Assembly: GCF_017982655.1 (NCBI RefSeq) | Contig: NZ_JABXYX010000014.1 | Location: forward strand, 1 to 64,000 | From: Brasilonema sp. CT11 | Lineage (GTDB): Bacteria > Cyanobacteriota > Cyanobacteriia > Cyanobacteriales > Nostocaceae | DNA: 64,000 nt | Direction: 5' to 3' | In this document: positions 27,031-36,348 of the stretch, piece after piece | Numbering within the stretch: the stretch's first letter is position 1 | How the letters are laid out: every line of letters begins with the position of its first letter | Notes under the pieces: model-generated | Seen by the model: only the letters and a program-made list of their open reading frames with translations | Told to the model about the DNA's origin: nothing | Databases searched by the model: none | Position numbers and translations under genes: made by a program

Positions 27031-28545
27031 CTAAGCGCTGATCTCAGATTTAACAAGTTGTAGTTGCTGTGCTTGTGGCGTCAAATGCTTCACGCTTTGC
27101 TTAACAAAACCTTGCAAAAAAGCCATTTGCTGATTCTGCTGAAATACGCTTTGCAAAGTTTGCCGCAACTTGTGAAGATTCAACTCTGTTCCAGAGTGAA
27201 TCGCCACTTCCTGCTGTTGGAAATATTCAACTAAAGTTAAACCTGCGATGCGAGTTAGATAAGCAGCACTGACTCCCTGCACTAAGCCACCAGCAACAAA
27301 GGTGATAGCGTTAGTTTTGAGTACTGTACTTACTGCCTTGGAAGACAGTTCTACTAAACCCAGTTTCACCATCAAACTTCCCATTGTGCCAGCAACAGTT
27401 TGCGCCTGATCCAAGGAAAATTTTTGCTGATAGATACCACCCAAATCCATAACCATTTGAGCGTTAATTGCGGCTGTTGCTAGGATATCAAGCGCTGGTA
27501 CTGGGTTAGCAAATGCTGCTGCAGCAGCTATCCATTGGTATTGTTCAATTGATTTGACAGCGCGATCGCGTCTGATTTCATTCAGCAAGTTTTTCGCTTC
27601 AGCTTTGAGCAACAAAACTTTCCTCATTGTAGTTGCCCACACCAACTGTTCTGGTTGCTGTGTCAACATTTCACCCAACTGCTGCGTCAACTGTTGAATG
27701 TCTGGTGTTGGTAGTTCCAGGGATTCTTGCACACAACCATCTTCTTGATGCTTCCGTACTTTGATCAAACTGGGAGATGCCGCAGTCGCCACAACAATTG
27801 AGGGCATCCGATGTTTCAGCGATTGCAACACACTTACACGTTCATCTGGCAAATACTGATCTTGTTTATTAAAAACCAGAATCGTGTTTTGATTGATTGC
27901 TTTTAGCTGTTGTAAGCTTTGAAATTCAGAATCTGTTAAATCACCATTTGTCAGGAACAAGACAACATCAGATTTGTTTGCGTGTGTCAAAACATCTGCA
28001 TCTGAGTTTTCGCCTGCTTTGACAAATAAAGGTGATGTTTCTTGGAATTCGACGAACGAAAAGCTTCCCCTATCTACATTTTGACACCAGCTAGATTTTA
28101 AGACTTCAATCAAAGTCGTTTTACCTACCGATTTGCCACCAGTGACAACAGCAATCATTTCTTGTCTATCTAACTCAGCCGTGAGACGGGTAAGTTGTTC
28201 TCGCAATGTCCCTACGGTTAGAGGATTTTCTGTTTCTTGTGCGAGTTGGTTAACCACGGCTTGGGCTTTAGCAATAGTAGCTTCTACTGTTGTACGATCT
28301 ACTGCTACACTGCTTAGCGATCGCGAACTATTTTGAGTGCGATTTGACTTTAATAACCACAAACCGCCGCCAACAGCTAACAAACTCAACAAACCGAATT
28401 CACCCACCTGCACCATCGAATGGTGCAAATTTTGTAACATCCACAGAGAAAAGGACAGTCCCAATCCTCCCACTAAAATCGGTCGCTGCAACTTCACAAC
28501 TATGATTCTCCGCGTTATGCTGGCTTCTACTTCAGGATATCTCAA
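27031..28545 (-). CDS. Membrane-associated P-loop GTPase with DUF697-like domain
   Basis: 504 residues from ATG 28545. A GTG at 28497 starting VKLQRPILVGG, with GGAG 10 bases upstream, may be the true start. Two hydrophobic N-terminal segments precede a P-loop (GGKSVGKTT, about residues 137-145), a DxxLFLTNGD-like switch region and the NKQD base-recognition motif (about 225). The C-terminal half is Ala-rich with hydrophobic helices (AAAAAFANPVPALDILATAA), typical of DUF697 proteins. It is likely a membrane-bound GTPase widespread in cyanobacteria; its cellular role is not established. Confidence 0.82.
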   Translation of the reverse strand: MRYPEVEASITRRIIVVKLQRPILVGGLGLSFSLWMLQNLHHSMVQVGEFGLLSLLAVGGGLWLLKSNRTQNSSRSLSSVAVDRTTVEATIAKAQAVVNQLAQETENPLTVGTLREQLTRLTAELDRQEMIAVVTGGKSVGKTTLIEVLKSSWCQNVDRGSFSFVEFQETSPLFVKAGENSDADVLTHANKSDVVLFLTNGDLTDSEFQSLQQLKAINQNTILVFNKQDQYLPDERVSVLQSLKHRMPSIVVATAASPSLIKVRKHQEDGCVQESLELPTPDIQQLTQQLGEMLTQQPEQLVWATTMRKVLLLKAEAKNLLNEIRRDRAVKSIEQYQWIAAAAAFANPVPALDILATAAINAQMVMDLGGIYQQKFSLDQAQTVAGTMGSLMVKLGLVELSSKAVSTVLKTNAITFVAGGLVQGVSAAYLTRIAGLTLVEYFQQQEVAIHSGTELNLHKLRQTLQSVFQQNQQMAFLQGFVKQSVKHLTPQAQQLQLVKSEISA

Positions 28546-28764
28546 AACTGGGCTTGTCCGAAGTTTATAGCTTGATGCACAAAGTTTTCTTTAGATAAAA
28601 GGGAACGCTTAACGCTTAATAGGGAAGAAGGGGAATGATGTTTCTTTCATATATTGTTAACGGTGAGTAAGCCCGCTCTTGGTAGGTGAGCGTCGATTGC
28701 GTTGCAAGAGCGTCTGTGTTCGCTTCGCGGGCAAAGCAGGGCTGAGGAACATAGACGCAACATA
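28546..28764. other. Short intergenic repeats upstream of the GTPase gene
   Basis: About 220 bp holding TTAACGCTTAA-type and GC-rich dispersed repeats (28605-28750). It should include the GTPase promoter. The two hairpins at 28765-28843 follow. Confidence 0.5.
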
Positions 28765-28808
28765 GTACCAACGGTGAACGATTTAAAAAAATCGTTCACC
28801 GTTGGTAC
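28765..28808. repeat. Perfect 20-bp-stem hairpin
   Basis: GTACCAACGGTGAACGATTT (28765-28784) pairs exactly with 28789-28808 around AAAA. It lies 10 bases from the intrinsic terminator below, so it may be a backup terminator or a separate palindromic repeat. Confidence 0.7.
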
Positions 28809-28817
28809 CTCTTTGAT

Positions 28818-28843
28818 AAAAAGTCAGCTAGTGCTGACTTTTT
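28818..28843 (-). terminator. Intrinsic terminator of the 66-aa gene
   Basis: AAAAAGTCAGC and GCTGACTTTTT pair around TAGT. On the minus strand the stem is followed by the run of T in its right arm, 14 bases after the stop codon of the gene at 28858. The symmetric A/T tracts allow bidirectional action. Confidence 0.8.
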
Positions 28844-28857
28844 ACTTATCGTGACAC

Positions 28858-29058
28858 TTAGCTCATAGCTGCATTGCTGCGATCATAAGTTATGCGCACA
28901 GTAGGATCTATTTTTCCTTGAACAGGGTTCCAGTAGTTGGAGACTTCTCCAGGAAGACCTAATTCCTCGCCAGCACGCCCCAGCATCGATTGTTGACGAT
29001 TCTTAATGAGTTGATAGTGACGCATCATCAAAGCACGGGCTTTTTCTTGAGTAGACAT
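28858..29058 (-). CDS. Conserved small protein, unknown function
   Basis: 66 residues from ATG 29058, preceded by AAGGGGAA, a good ribosome site; the longer upstream reading frame looks non-coding. It is soluble and helical at the start (STQEKARALMMRHYQLIKN, RQQSMLGRAGEELGLP), followed by YWNPVQGKIDPTVR. It resembles small conserved cyanobacterial proteins, but I do not recognise a named family. A strong terminator follows, supporting a genuine, separately transcribed gene. Confidence 0.72.
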   Translation of the reverse strand: MSTQEKARALMMRHYQLIKNRQQSMLGRAGEELGLPGEVSNYWNPVQGKIDPTVRITYDRSNAAMS

Positions 29059-29600
29059 AATAAAGTTCCCCTTAATTGTTTGTGTAATGTCATCATTCAT
29101 TAACTTTATAGTTTTTATTATAAGACACAATTCTGTAACAAAAACTACGAAAATTTTAGTTTTAATAAAACTTAATAATTTGATAAGAGTAGGGAACTTA
29201 GGATTTCCACGCAGGAGCCAATGCGTTGCCAAGAGAAGTCGGTAGATGTAAAGCGGCTTCCCGTTATGGTTTCCCGATTGGTAAACACTTGCAGGGCAGT
29301 TTAAAGGGAGAGTAGGGTCAAAACTTTTACGTCCAAGCACTACTCATCTCCCTCACGGTTTGGAAAAAGGGGTAAGGGGGAAAGAACAAATTCTTACTCT
29401 TAAGAAACACAGGGAACAGGGAACAGAGAAATCGTGTTTCTTTGATTCGTTGCGGGCGTCTAATCGCGCCCCTTGGGCACTCACATCTTACTGAAGAGTG
29501 ATTTTGCCTGACGACATAGACCTTTCTTAGGATTTATGCTTTTTTTATGAAATTTATTAAAATTGCATAAAGAAAAGTTACAAAAGCTCAAGCAATTCTC
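29059..29600. other. Intergenic region with dispersed repeat
   Basis: 542 bp divergent gap. Sequence near 29425-29487 is an inverted copy of the repeat at about 3110-3170 (core CGGGCGTCTAATCGCGCCCC). The rest is AT-rich near both starts. No further gene is supported. Confidence 0.6.
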
Positions 29601-30659
29601 ATGTCTGACACCTTAACCAAACTAACTTATCAGACTTTTCAGCAGAGTAAAAATTATTTTGGTCTAGCTCATAAACTGCTAAGCTCGCGGTTGAAGAATA
29701 TCATCTCTGCTAGTGAGCAGAGGGAAATTCAACCCATACCAAACGAGGTTTTATTTAAGGCTCAACAAAACCTGAACAATCTGCTCGAAGTTGATTGGGA
29801 AGATGCTGAGCGTGGTGTCTATCCTAAAAGCGTGTTGTTTGATAATCCTTGGGAAGACTTTTTCCGCTACTATCCACTGGTGTGGCTGGATTTACCCCAA
29901 ACTTGGGAACGTGCTCAGCACAAGAAATATCAAGAGTTTACTCAAGATGTAGACATAAATGGTTATCCCAGCTACTATGTGCAGAACTTCCACCACCAGA
30001 CGAATGGCTACTTGAGCGATTTATCAGCTAATTTGTATGACTTGCAGGTAGAAATTCTTTTTGGTGGTTCAGCTGATCCGATGCGACGACGCATTCTGGC
30101 TCCTCTTAAAGAAGGGTTAGAAGTGTTTAGTGATATGTCACCACGCCAGATACGTATACTAGATGTTGCTTGTGGAACTGGTCGTACTTTAAAGTTGATT
30201 CGGGCAGCTTTGCCGAAAGCATCTTTGTTTGGTACAGATTTGTCGCCAGCCTATTTGCGTAAAGCAAATGAATTCCTGTCGCAAATTCCCGGAGAATTGC
30301 CACAACTTTTGCAGGCAAATGCAGAAGAGTTACCATACTTGGACAACTACTTCCATGCTGTCACTTCAGTTTTTCTCTTCCATGAGTTACCAGCAGCAGC
30401 ACGTCAACATGTTATAGAGCAATCCTATCGGGTGACAAAACCAGGGGGAACCTTTATCATCTGTGACTCAATTCAGATGAGTGATTCTCCTGAAATGGAA
30501 CCGATGATGGAAAGCTTCCACCAAAGTTTTCATGAACCTTACTACAAGCACTACACTACTGATAACTTGGTAGAGCGTTTGGAAAAAGCAGGCTTTGAGA
30601 ATATTGATATACAGGTTCACTTTATGAGCAAGTACTTTATTGCTCGAAAGCCCGCTTAA
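29601..30659 (+). CDS. Class I SAM-dependent methyltransferase
   Basis: 352 residues. An N-terminal helical region of about 180 residues with no recognised domain precedes a Rossmann-type methyltransferase. Motif I is ILDVACGTGRTLKLI (about 187-200), the acidic strand-2 residue is in LFGTDLSPAYL, and motif IV-like LDNYFHAVTSVFLFHEL and GGTFIICDSIQ follow. The substrate is unknown; the sequence resembles the Methyltransf_11/25 type used on small molecules or quinones. It is transcribed alone. Confidence 0.85.
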   Translation: MSDTLTKLTYQTFQQSKNYFGLAHKLLSSRLKNIISASEQREIQPIPNEVLFKAQQNLNNLLEVDWEDAERGVYPKSVLFDNPWEDFFRYYPLVWLDLPQTWERAQHKKYQEFTQDVDINGYPSYYVQNFHHQTNGYLSDLSANLYDLQVEILFGGSADPMRRRILAPLKEGLEVFSDMSPRQIRILDVACGTGRTLKLIRAALPKASLFGTDLSPAYLRKANEFLSQIPGELPQLLQANAEELPYLDNYFHAVTSVFLFHELPAAARQHVIEQSYRVTKPGGTFIICDSIQMSDSPEMEPMMESFHQSFHEPYYKHYTTDNLVERLEKAGFENIDIQVHFMSKYFIARKPA

Positions 30660-31056
30660 TGTAAAGAAAAGCTACGGTGGCTACATAATATTAATATAAT
30701 ATTAATATTAGTTTACATAACTCTCATAAAAAGTTATGGCTGTTGCTTACCCACGCAAATTTCAAAACGCTATAGGTGCAAGGGAGATCTTGACACAAGT
30801 TGTTCGCGATGTGCTTTGCACCCGCCTTCGGTGATGCTCCCTTTGGGAGCCAAGCCCTTGCGGGCGATGGTGAAGTGCATCTGATCACTCTCAACCGCTA
30901 CCGCTACAGCGAACAACGCAGTTGCAAAGACCTGAGCGAGATCCACAAGCATTGATCGAAAGATTTGTGCCGATGTTTCTCAATGGTTTAAAAGGGACGC
31001 AAGATAACCGCCAGAAAACGAAGGCATAGAACAAATGTTTTGTATGTGATGTTTGT

Positions 31057-31084
31057 GGGGTGGGCAATGTCCACCCCGTTTTTT
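31057..31084 (+). terminator. Intrinsic terminator
   Basis: GGGGTGG pairs with CCACCCC around a short loop, followed by GTTTTTT. No intact plus-strand gene ends just upstream; it probably served the degraded reading frame ending at 31029. Confidence 0.7.
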
Positions 31085-31208
31085 GCCAATTTTCACCCGA
31101 ACCGCTGTTTGATGAATTCTCACTCATCAGCTATCCATAACTTAGTAGTCTTTGTCCAACCTGTTCTTGGACAAAGTTGTAGTATTCAAGAGAGATTTCT
31201 CAATAGTC

Positions 31209-31280
31209 ATATCAAATCCGCTTGAATAGGTGTCCGCAGCGAGTACGGACACACGACAAGTTATCAACCAGACTTGATAT
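31209..31280. mobile_element. Short MITE-like repeat, ATATCA(A/T)(A/G)TCCG ends
   Basis: ATATCAAATCCG (31209-31220) is mirrored imperfectly by GACTTGATAT (31271-31280). The ends match those of the larger elements at 37784-37970 and 41335-41496. Internal deletion probably gave this 72-bp version. Confidence 0.45.
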
Positions 31281-31734
31281 CACAATATCTCAAACACATG
31301 GGGTTTAACTGAGCTGCTAGCCCAACTAATACCCTTTCAACAGATAAGGTGAAGGTTGCGTTCAGGAATTTCCTGCTTATTTGTTATTTAAGTGGCTCTT
31401 AATGCTTGCAATACTAGCAGCTAATACTATTTCACCAAATTCCTCATACATATTCAAACCTCAAAAACGCCATCCCAATCAAGTCATTTGTATGACAGTA
31501 AAGTGAAACGTATAACTTGCATCGCATCTTTATGCAAAAGTTAACAGGTAACTAAGTAAACAAAAACTTTTGGGTGAAATACAGAACTGTTCCCTAGACT
31601 CATTGTATTTTTGGCATCACATCTATACTAGGGAGAGTGTGTAACTAATTTTCAAAAAACCCTGGCTTACAGTACTTCGATTCTCTTTGTACAAGACAAT
31701 TGCCACCCCAAGAAATAGCATTGGCATCCTGTTG

Positions 31735-31947
31735 TTAGACAACTGGATGTGTACTCTTGATCTGTTCGAGCACTTGCATGCGACCACTACCCCTGTACTT
31801 GTCTTTGCGAGACTTTTGGGTACTGCCTACTGCCGCCATCAACTGTTGTGAGTCAACATTAGATGCCTGTTGCTCAAGTGCTTTAGTGTTAATAGCTAAG
31901 GAGCTAAAGAACAATCCTGTGATCAAAAATGAAATGGCAGCACGCAT
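31735..31947 (-). CDS. patX: PatX-like heterocyst-inhibitory peptide precursor
   Basis: 70 residues. A signal peptide (AAISFLITGLFFSSLAINT) is followed by a short polar segment and the pentapeptide RGSGR at residues 52-56, within DKYRGSGRMQVLEQI. RGSGR is the HetR-binding inhibitory signature shared by PatS and the PatX family; PatX proteins are small, exported and carry it near the C-terminus. The presumed function is a diffusible inhibitor that spaces heterocysts by blocking HetR. A TCCGGA box lies about 58 bases upstream. I infer identity from the motif, length and signal peptide. Confidence 0.8.
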   Translation of the reverse strand: MRAAISFLITGLFFSSLAINTKALEQQASNVDSQQLMAAVGSTQKSRKDKYRGSGRMQVLEQIKSTHPVV

Positions 31948-32004
31948 AATAAATGTCTATTTTTGAACTCTTCATTTCACTACTACTGAGTTATGTTTAC
32001 TGCA

Positions 32005-32010
32005 TCCGGA
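32005..32010 (-). promoter_or_regulatory. TCCGGA box upstream of patX
   Basis: TCCGGA lies 58 bases before the patX start codon, resembling the -35-region element of heterocyst DIF+ promoters. No convincing -10 hexamer is seen 17 bases downstream on the minus strand (AGTAGT). The box is palindromic, so orientation alone proves nothing. Confidence 0.35.
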
Positions 32011-32052
32011 TAATTTCGTAAATAGTATTTATTTTGACTGTAAAATCTCCTT

Positions 32053-33825
32053 TTATCTGCTGAGGTTTTCAACTATCAACCAATTAAGAGCGTGATTCAT
32101 TCGACCGCAAATGGTGAGCAGTTGCTGATCACAAAAAGTTTGCAATTGCTCATGGATGTGCGATCGCAAAGTCACAATCTGCCAAGTATGCCCCCGATGG
32201 ATACTTGGCGCAGTTATAGTGAATTTGTAATCTTGTTCAGATATGTGGTGAAAGATGCCCTGGAAACAGTTAATCTTTCGTACAGTTAAGTTATTATTGC
32301 TATCAACATTATGATGTTGACAGGAAGATAAACAAACGGAATTTCCATGAACTCGATATAATTCTGGTTCTTCTAAATAGTACGATTGCCAATCCAACCA
32401 ATCCGGATCTTTTGGGAGCGAATTCAATAATGGAATAATTGCCGCAGGTGCATATTTATCATGTAATAAAGCTTCTTGTAGAACTCTAACAGGCAAATTC
32501 CGGGGGCTTAAATCCAACTCAACACACAAAGCTGCAGCCATACCTGCAGCTTGACCGATACCCATCACCACAGGCTGCAATCTGGTTGCTCCATTCGCAA
32601 TATGAGAAACAGAAATGTTCTTCTCGCATACTAGTAAACCATCTGTTTCTATAGGAACTAAACAACGGTAGGGAATTGTGAAGGGAGTTCCCGTCCTCCG
32701 TCCTCCCCAGCGCATCGATTTGGGTTGTACTTGGAACTCGACACCTGGATAATGGTGGTCGTTGGGGTAGTTAGCGATCGCTATTGCATCTATATTCAAA
32801 GGTGCAACCATACCTCCAGTTATGGGCAAAATGTCCTGTTCTCGAATGGTTGTTAGTCCCACTAGACGGCGGCTTTCCCGGTAGTAAGGGTGAAGGGCGA
32901 AGGAGGAGAGAGGCAGATGAGGGAAGATGTTATGAGCTAAACCATAGCGACGACCAAGCTGGTTTTGGATAAAATAGGCAAAATTTTGGCTGTGCCAAAA
33001 GCATTCTTGGAGAAACTCGCGCTTTGTTTCTTCTGTTTCTATCAATCGCCCCACACCTTCACCGTAGTCATTACCACGAATTGGCCAATTCATCATAAAT
33101 AAACCACCGGGCAACCGTCCGTAATTCAAAAACTGTTCTGCACCGTAACCGTCCCAAGCACCAACAAACTGTGATGGATCGTTGTTCGGTGCACTTGGGA
33201 CTTCTGGTGCAACTGCTTCACCAAAGTCTTGCATCACCACCACCCAAGTAGGAGCTTGCACGGGATATCTTTGTGTGAGATGATTAAAATCCGCTGGAGC
33301 GCTTGGTTCTCCCCACTCAGAATGTAATTCCCAGCCCCAACGGTAAGGTATATCAGCTAAAGCTAATAAATCTCCTAACTCTGTAGCGTCGAGAGTTACC
33401 TTGGCTTTGACAATTAAATCTGCAAATCGGACGCCACAAACGCAATTCCCCTGCTGGAAAACTTCTAACGGCACAAGTCCAGTGATCCAAAGTAAATTGG
33501 GCAACTCCTGCACCCAATCTGCAAAAATCTTTGCCCCAATACGCGGATCGTAACTAAAAAAGCTAACCCAACAATTATCTAATCCTTCCGGCTGTTGGTG
33601 CTGCAATTCTCGTAAAAATGCACCCCATAACCCTGTTTGAAAAGCTTCTAGTTCATTTCCATCCGGTGCAGATACCCCAGCACAAGTCAGCATTCCTCCC
33701 AACCAAGGAAATTCACTCACAAGGATAGTTTTTGCCCCCCGTCGCGCTGCTTGGATGGCCGCGGCTGTTCCTCCTGTTCCACCGCCGACGACTAAGACAT
33801 CGGCTGTGTATGTTTGATGAACCAT
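32053..33825 (-). CDS. FAD-dependent oxidoreductase
   Basis: 590 residues. The N-terminal FAD-binding fold has the dinucleotide motif DVLVVGGGTGGTAAAIQAA (residues 9-27) and a GG motif FPWLGGMLTCAG. The C-terminal part includes GQAAGMAAALCVEL, a second FAD contact. The overall pattern matches the FAD_oxidored (PF12831-like) group of predicted reductases or dehydrogenases. Substrate unknown. There is no signal peptide. Its ATG is 182 bases from the divergent antitoxin gene, and patX lies beyond its 3' end on the same strand. Confidence 0.85.
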   Translation of the reverse strand: MVHQTYTADVLVVGGGTGGTAAAIQAARRGAKTILVSEFPWLGGMLTCAGVSAPDGNELEAFQTGLWGAFLRELQHQQPEGLDNCWVSFFSYDPRIGAKIFADWVQELPNLLWITGLVPLEVFQQGNCVCGVRFADLIVKAKVTLDATELGDLLALADIPYRWGWELHSEWGEPSAPADFNHLTQRYPVQAPTWVVVMQDFGEAVAPEVPSAPNNDPSQFVGAWDGYGAEQFLNYGRLPGGLFMMNWPIRGNDYGEGVGRLIETEETKREFLQECFWHSQNFAYFIQNQLGRRYGLAHNIFPHLPLSSFALHPYYRESRRLVGLTTIREQDILPITGGMVAPLNIDAIAIANYPNDHHYPGVEFQVQPKSMRWGGRRTGTPFTIPYRCLVPIETDGLLVCEKNISVSHIANGATRLQPVVMGIGQAAGMAAALCVELDLSPRNLPVRVLQEALLHDKYAPAAIIPLLNSLPKDPDWLDWQSYYLEEPELYRVHGNSVCLSSCQHHNVDSNNNLTVRKINCFQGIFHHISEQDYKFTITAPSIHRGHTWQIVTLRSHIHEQLQTFCDQQLLTICGRMNHALNWLIVENLSR

Positions 33826-34007
33826 TTTTGAACCTCGCTAAAACAGTGCTAAGTATCGAGTACAAAGACACTATCTGCTATTCCTGAGTTTTTTACACTT
33901 TTGTTTTGGCAGGTGTGAAGAACACTCCTTAAGCGTTTTGAATATTTCGTTTATGTAATACGTTGTGTGCTATTGTAGGTTGCATAGAGTTATAAAATAT
34001 TGAAAAA

Positions 34008-34436
34008 ATGACAATGATATTAAGACATAATGTGCCTATACAAGCAGTGAAGACTGAACAAGAAGTCCAGTCTATTAAGCAACTAGAAGATATTCTTAAT
34101 AACCAAGATTCTCAGGCGAAACTAATAGGAGCTAATGGAGAACAAATTGACATTCCTGAGTCACTTTATCAAGTGCTGCGTCATGTCGTCCAGGCAATGG
34201 CATCAGGACAAGCTGTATCTCTAGTTCCCCACAGTTATGAAATGACAACACAACAAGCCGCTGAATTTCTCAACGTTTCACGCCCTTATATTGTTAAGTT
34301 ATTAGAACAGGGAGAAATTCCCTACATTAAGGTGGGTTCACATCGACGGGTTTGTTTTGAGGATTTAGTCCGGTATAAAGAACAACGGGATGTGAAGCGT
34401 AGCCAACTTTTGAAGCAACTTATTGAGATGAGCTAA
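34008..34436 (+). CDS. Excisionase-type HTH antitoxin
   Basis: 142 residues. The C-terminal part is a MerR/Xis-like helix-turn-helix (MTTQQAAEFLNVSRPYIVKLL, then EIPYIKVGSHRRVCFEDLV, about 82-125). The N-terminal half is probably for dimerisation or toxin binding. Such proteins are usually paired with a PIN-domain toxin encoded directly downstream, and here a PIN gene follows at 34494 but carries a nonsense codon. It likely autoregulates the operon. Confidence 0.8.
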   Translation: MTMILRHNVPIQAVKTEQEVQSIKQLEDILNNQDSQAKLIGANGEQIDIPESLYQVLRHVVQAMASGQAVSLVPHSYEMTTQQAAEFLNVSRPYIVKLLEQGEIPYIKVGSHRRVCFEDLVRYKEQRDVKRSQLLKQLIEMS

Positions 34437-34493
34437 GAAGCTGGCTTGTATGAGGAGGAAGAGTAATTGTGAGATTAGTAGAGTATAATTGCT

Positions 34494-35057
34494 ATGCCTA
34501 GCGCTCTCCTAGATGCCTGCGTCTTATTTCCAATGTATCTACGCGATACCTTGCTATCGACTGCTGAAGCTGGTTTGTACGTACTTTACTGGTAGCAAAA
34601 CATCTTAGATAAAGCAATCAGCAACCTTATCCTCAAAAGGAAAATTTCTGTTGAACAGGCTGAGAATCTTGAAGAAACAATGAAAGCAGCCTTTCCTGAA
34701 GCAATGGTAAAAGTACCTGTGGAATTAGAGGAGGTAATGACAAATCATCCAAAAGATCGTCATGTTCTTGCTGCTGCTGTAACCGCTAATGCTGATGTTA
34801 TTGTTACTAGTAATCTTACAGACTTTAACGCTGAAGCTTTGACACCTTGGAATCTGAAAGCACAATCACCAGATGACTTCCTCTGTCTTTTGTTTGAGGA
34901 CTATCCCCAAGAAATGATTCAAGTATTACGGCAACAGTCTCAAAAGTATAGAAGGCGACCACTATCATTCCAGGAATTACTTGCGTTTTTAACTAAGAAA
35001 GACGGTGCTAATTTACAGAAATTGGTTGCTAAAATTCGCTCTTATGAATCGCGGTAA
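34494..35057 (+). pseudogene. PIN-domain toxin interrupted by an in-frame TAG
   Basis: The frame opens MPSALLDACVLFPMYLRDTL at ATG 34494, the N-terminus of PIN_3-type ribonuclease toxins with the first catalytic Asp. After 33 codons TAG occurs at 34593-34595. The same frame then continues without a break to 35057 with PKDRHVLAAAV and IVTSNLTDF, the remaining acidic-site segments. This is a single point change rather than a frameshift, hence a recent inactivation, unless TAG is read through. The downstream part can restart at ATG 34680, but it lacks the first Asp. Confidence 0.8.
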
Positions 35058-35169
35058 TCATGTAATTTAAACTACCATCAAATATTTCCGTGACGAAAAT
35101 TTTGTAGCAAGTCACATAAAGAACGCCCTAAGTGTTAAATGTATGATCGTTGAGTGGTGAAAATTTAAC

Positions 35170-36216
35170 ATGAAAGCACAGGTATTTAGAGGCGTTAATC
35201 AACTTTCTTACGAAGAACTGCCCGTACCGACACTGGAAGCGGATGAGGTACTCGTACAGGTGGAGGTTGTGGGGTTGTGTCAGTCGGATATCAAAAAAAT
35301 TCGTTATCCTTTGTATGAACCGCCGCGCATTTTTGGACATGAAACTGCTGGAACTATATCAGCGGTGGGTTCGCAAGTCAGAGGCTGGCAAGTTGGACAA
35401 CGGGTGGCGGTGATGCACCATATCCCTTGTATGCGTTGCGATTATTGCCTAAATGATAATTTCTCGATGTGCGATACTTACAAAAACATCTCTACGACAG
35501 CAGGATTTAACGCTAGTGGTGGAGGTTTTGCTGAGTATGTCAAAGTTCCCGGTCATATTGTGCGTAATGGGGGGTTGATTCCCATTCCTGATAATATCAG
35601 TTTTGAAGAAGCAAGTTTTGTAGAACCAACAAATTGCTGCCTCAAAGCAGTGAAAAAAGCTCAAATTGCTCCAGGGCAAACAGTTTTGGTTACTGGCGCG
35701 GGACCAATTGGGTTAATGTTTATCATGTTAGTGAAGTATTTTGGGGCAAAGGCGATCGCCACCGATTTACTCCCATCCCGCATTGAAAAAGCTTTGAGTG
35801 TAGGTGCAGAAGCTGCATTTGATGCCCGTGACGCCAACTTACCAGCAAAAATCCATGATTTGACCAATGGCATGGGTGTTGATGTTACCCTACTTGCAGT
35901 CCCAAGTGATAAAGCTTTCTTTCAAGCCCTCGACTGTACTCGCAAAGGTGGAAAAATTCTCTTTTTCGCGGAGTTTCCTGATGAGATGGAAATTCCAGTT
36001 AATCCGAATCTTCTCTACCGTAGGGAAATTGACCTTATGGGCAGTTACAGTTCATCGTACCGCATTCAAAGTTTAGCAGCTGATATTGTCTTTAATCGAC
36101 GCATAGATGTGCAAGCATTGATTAGCGATCGCTATCCATTACAAGATTTATCAGCAGCAGTGGAACAGGCGATCGCTCCTACTGCAGAAACGTATAAAAT
36201 TTTGATTTATCCGTAG
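35170..36216 (+). CDS. Zinc-dependent alcohol dehydrogenase (MDR family)
   Basis: 348 residues of the medium-chain dehydrogenase family. Catalytic zinc ligands are visible in VGLCQSDI (Cys about 37) and FGHETAG (His about 57). The structural zinc loop is CMRCDYCLNDNFSMC. The Rossmann motif is VTGAGPIGLMF. It is probably an oxidoreductase for secondary alcohols, polyols or threonine-like substrates; the exact substrate is not deducible. The gene is transcribed alone upstream of the phosphate transporter. Confidence 0.9.
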   Translation: MKAQVFRGVNQLSYEELPVPTLEADEVLVQVEVVGLCQSDIKKIRYPLYEPPRIFGHETAGTISAVGSQVRGWQVGQRVAVMHHIPCMRCDYCLNDNFSMCDTYKNISTTAGFNASGGGFAEYVKVPGHIVRNGGLIPIPDNISFEEASFVEPTNCCLKAVKKAQIAPGQTVLVTGAGPIGLMFIMLVKYFGAKAIATDLLPSRIEKALSVGAEAAFDARDANLPAKIHDLTNGMGVDVTLLAVPSDKAFFQALDCTRKGGKILFFAEFPDEMEIPVNPNLLYRREIDLMGSYSSSYRIQSLAADIVFNRRIDVQALISDRYPLQDLSAAVEQAIAPTAETYKILIYP

Positions 36217-36229
36217 AGAAGGGGAAAAA

Positions 36230-36283
36230 GGTCTCACCTCACCCCGCCCTTACGGGCACCCCTCTCCTTATTAAGGAGAGGGG
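36230..36283. repeat. Dispersed repeat with CTCTCC/GGAGAG hairpin
   Basis: Starts CTCACCTCACCCCGCCC and ends in the hairpin CTCTCCTTATTAAGGAGAG. Related copies lie at about 21150-21212, 37680-37733, 37990-38050 and (degraded) 41275-41325. Confidence 0.7.
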
Positions 36284-36348
36284 GAGGAACTGTTTTCCTA
36301 CCCACACTCCCACACTCTCTCACTCCCCTGATCTTCCACACAAACAAA

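Larger units (their letters stand above)
30660..31734. other. Long intergenic region with gene relic, terminator and MITE-like repeat
   Basis: 1075 bp. A plus-strand reading ends PQALIERFVPMFLNGLKG... at 31029 and is followed by an intrinsic terminator (31057-31084), suggesting a degraded gene; its family is unknown. A short MITE-like repeat lies at 31209-31280. Minus-strand ORFs here look like repeat translation. Confidence 0.55.

Noticed and set aside
30770-31127. Overlapping minus-strand ORFs in the methyltransferase-patX gap
   Set aside because: They overlap GC-rich repeats and a plus-strand relic, and show no domain.
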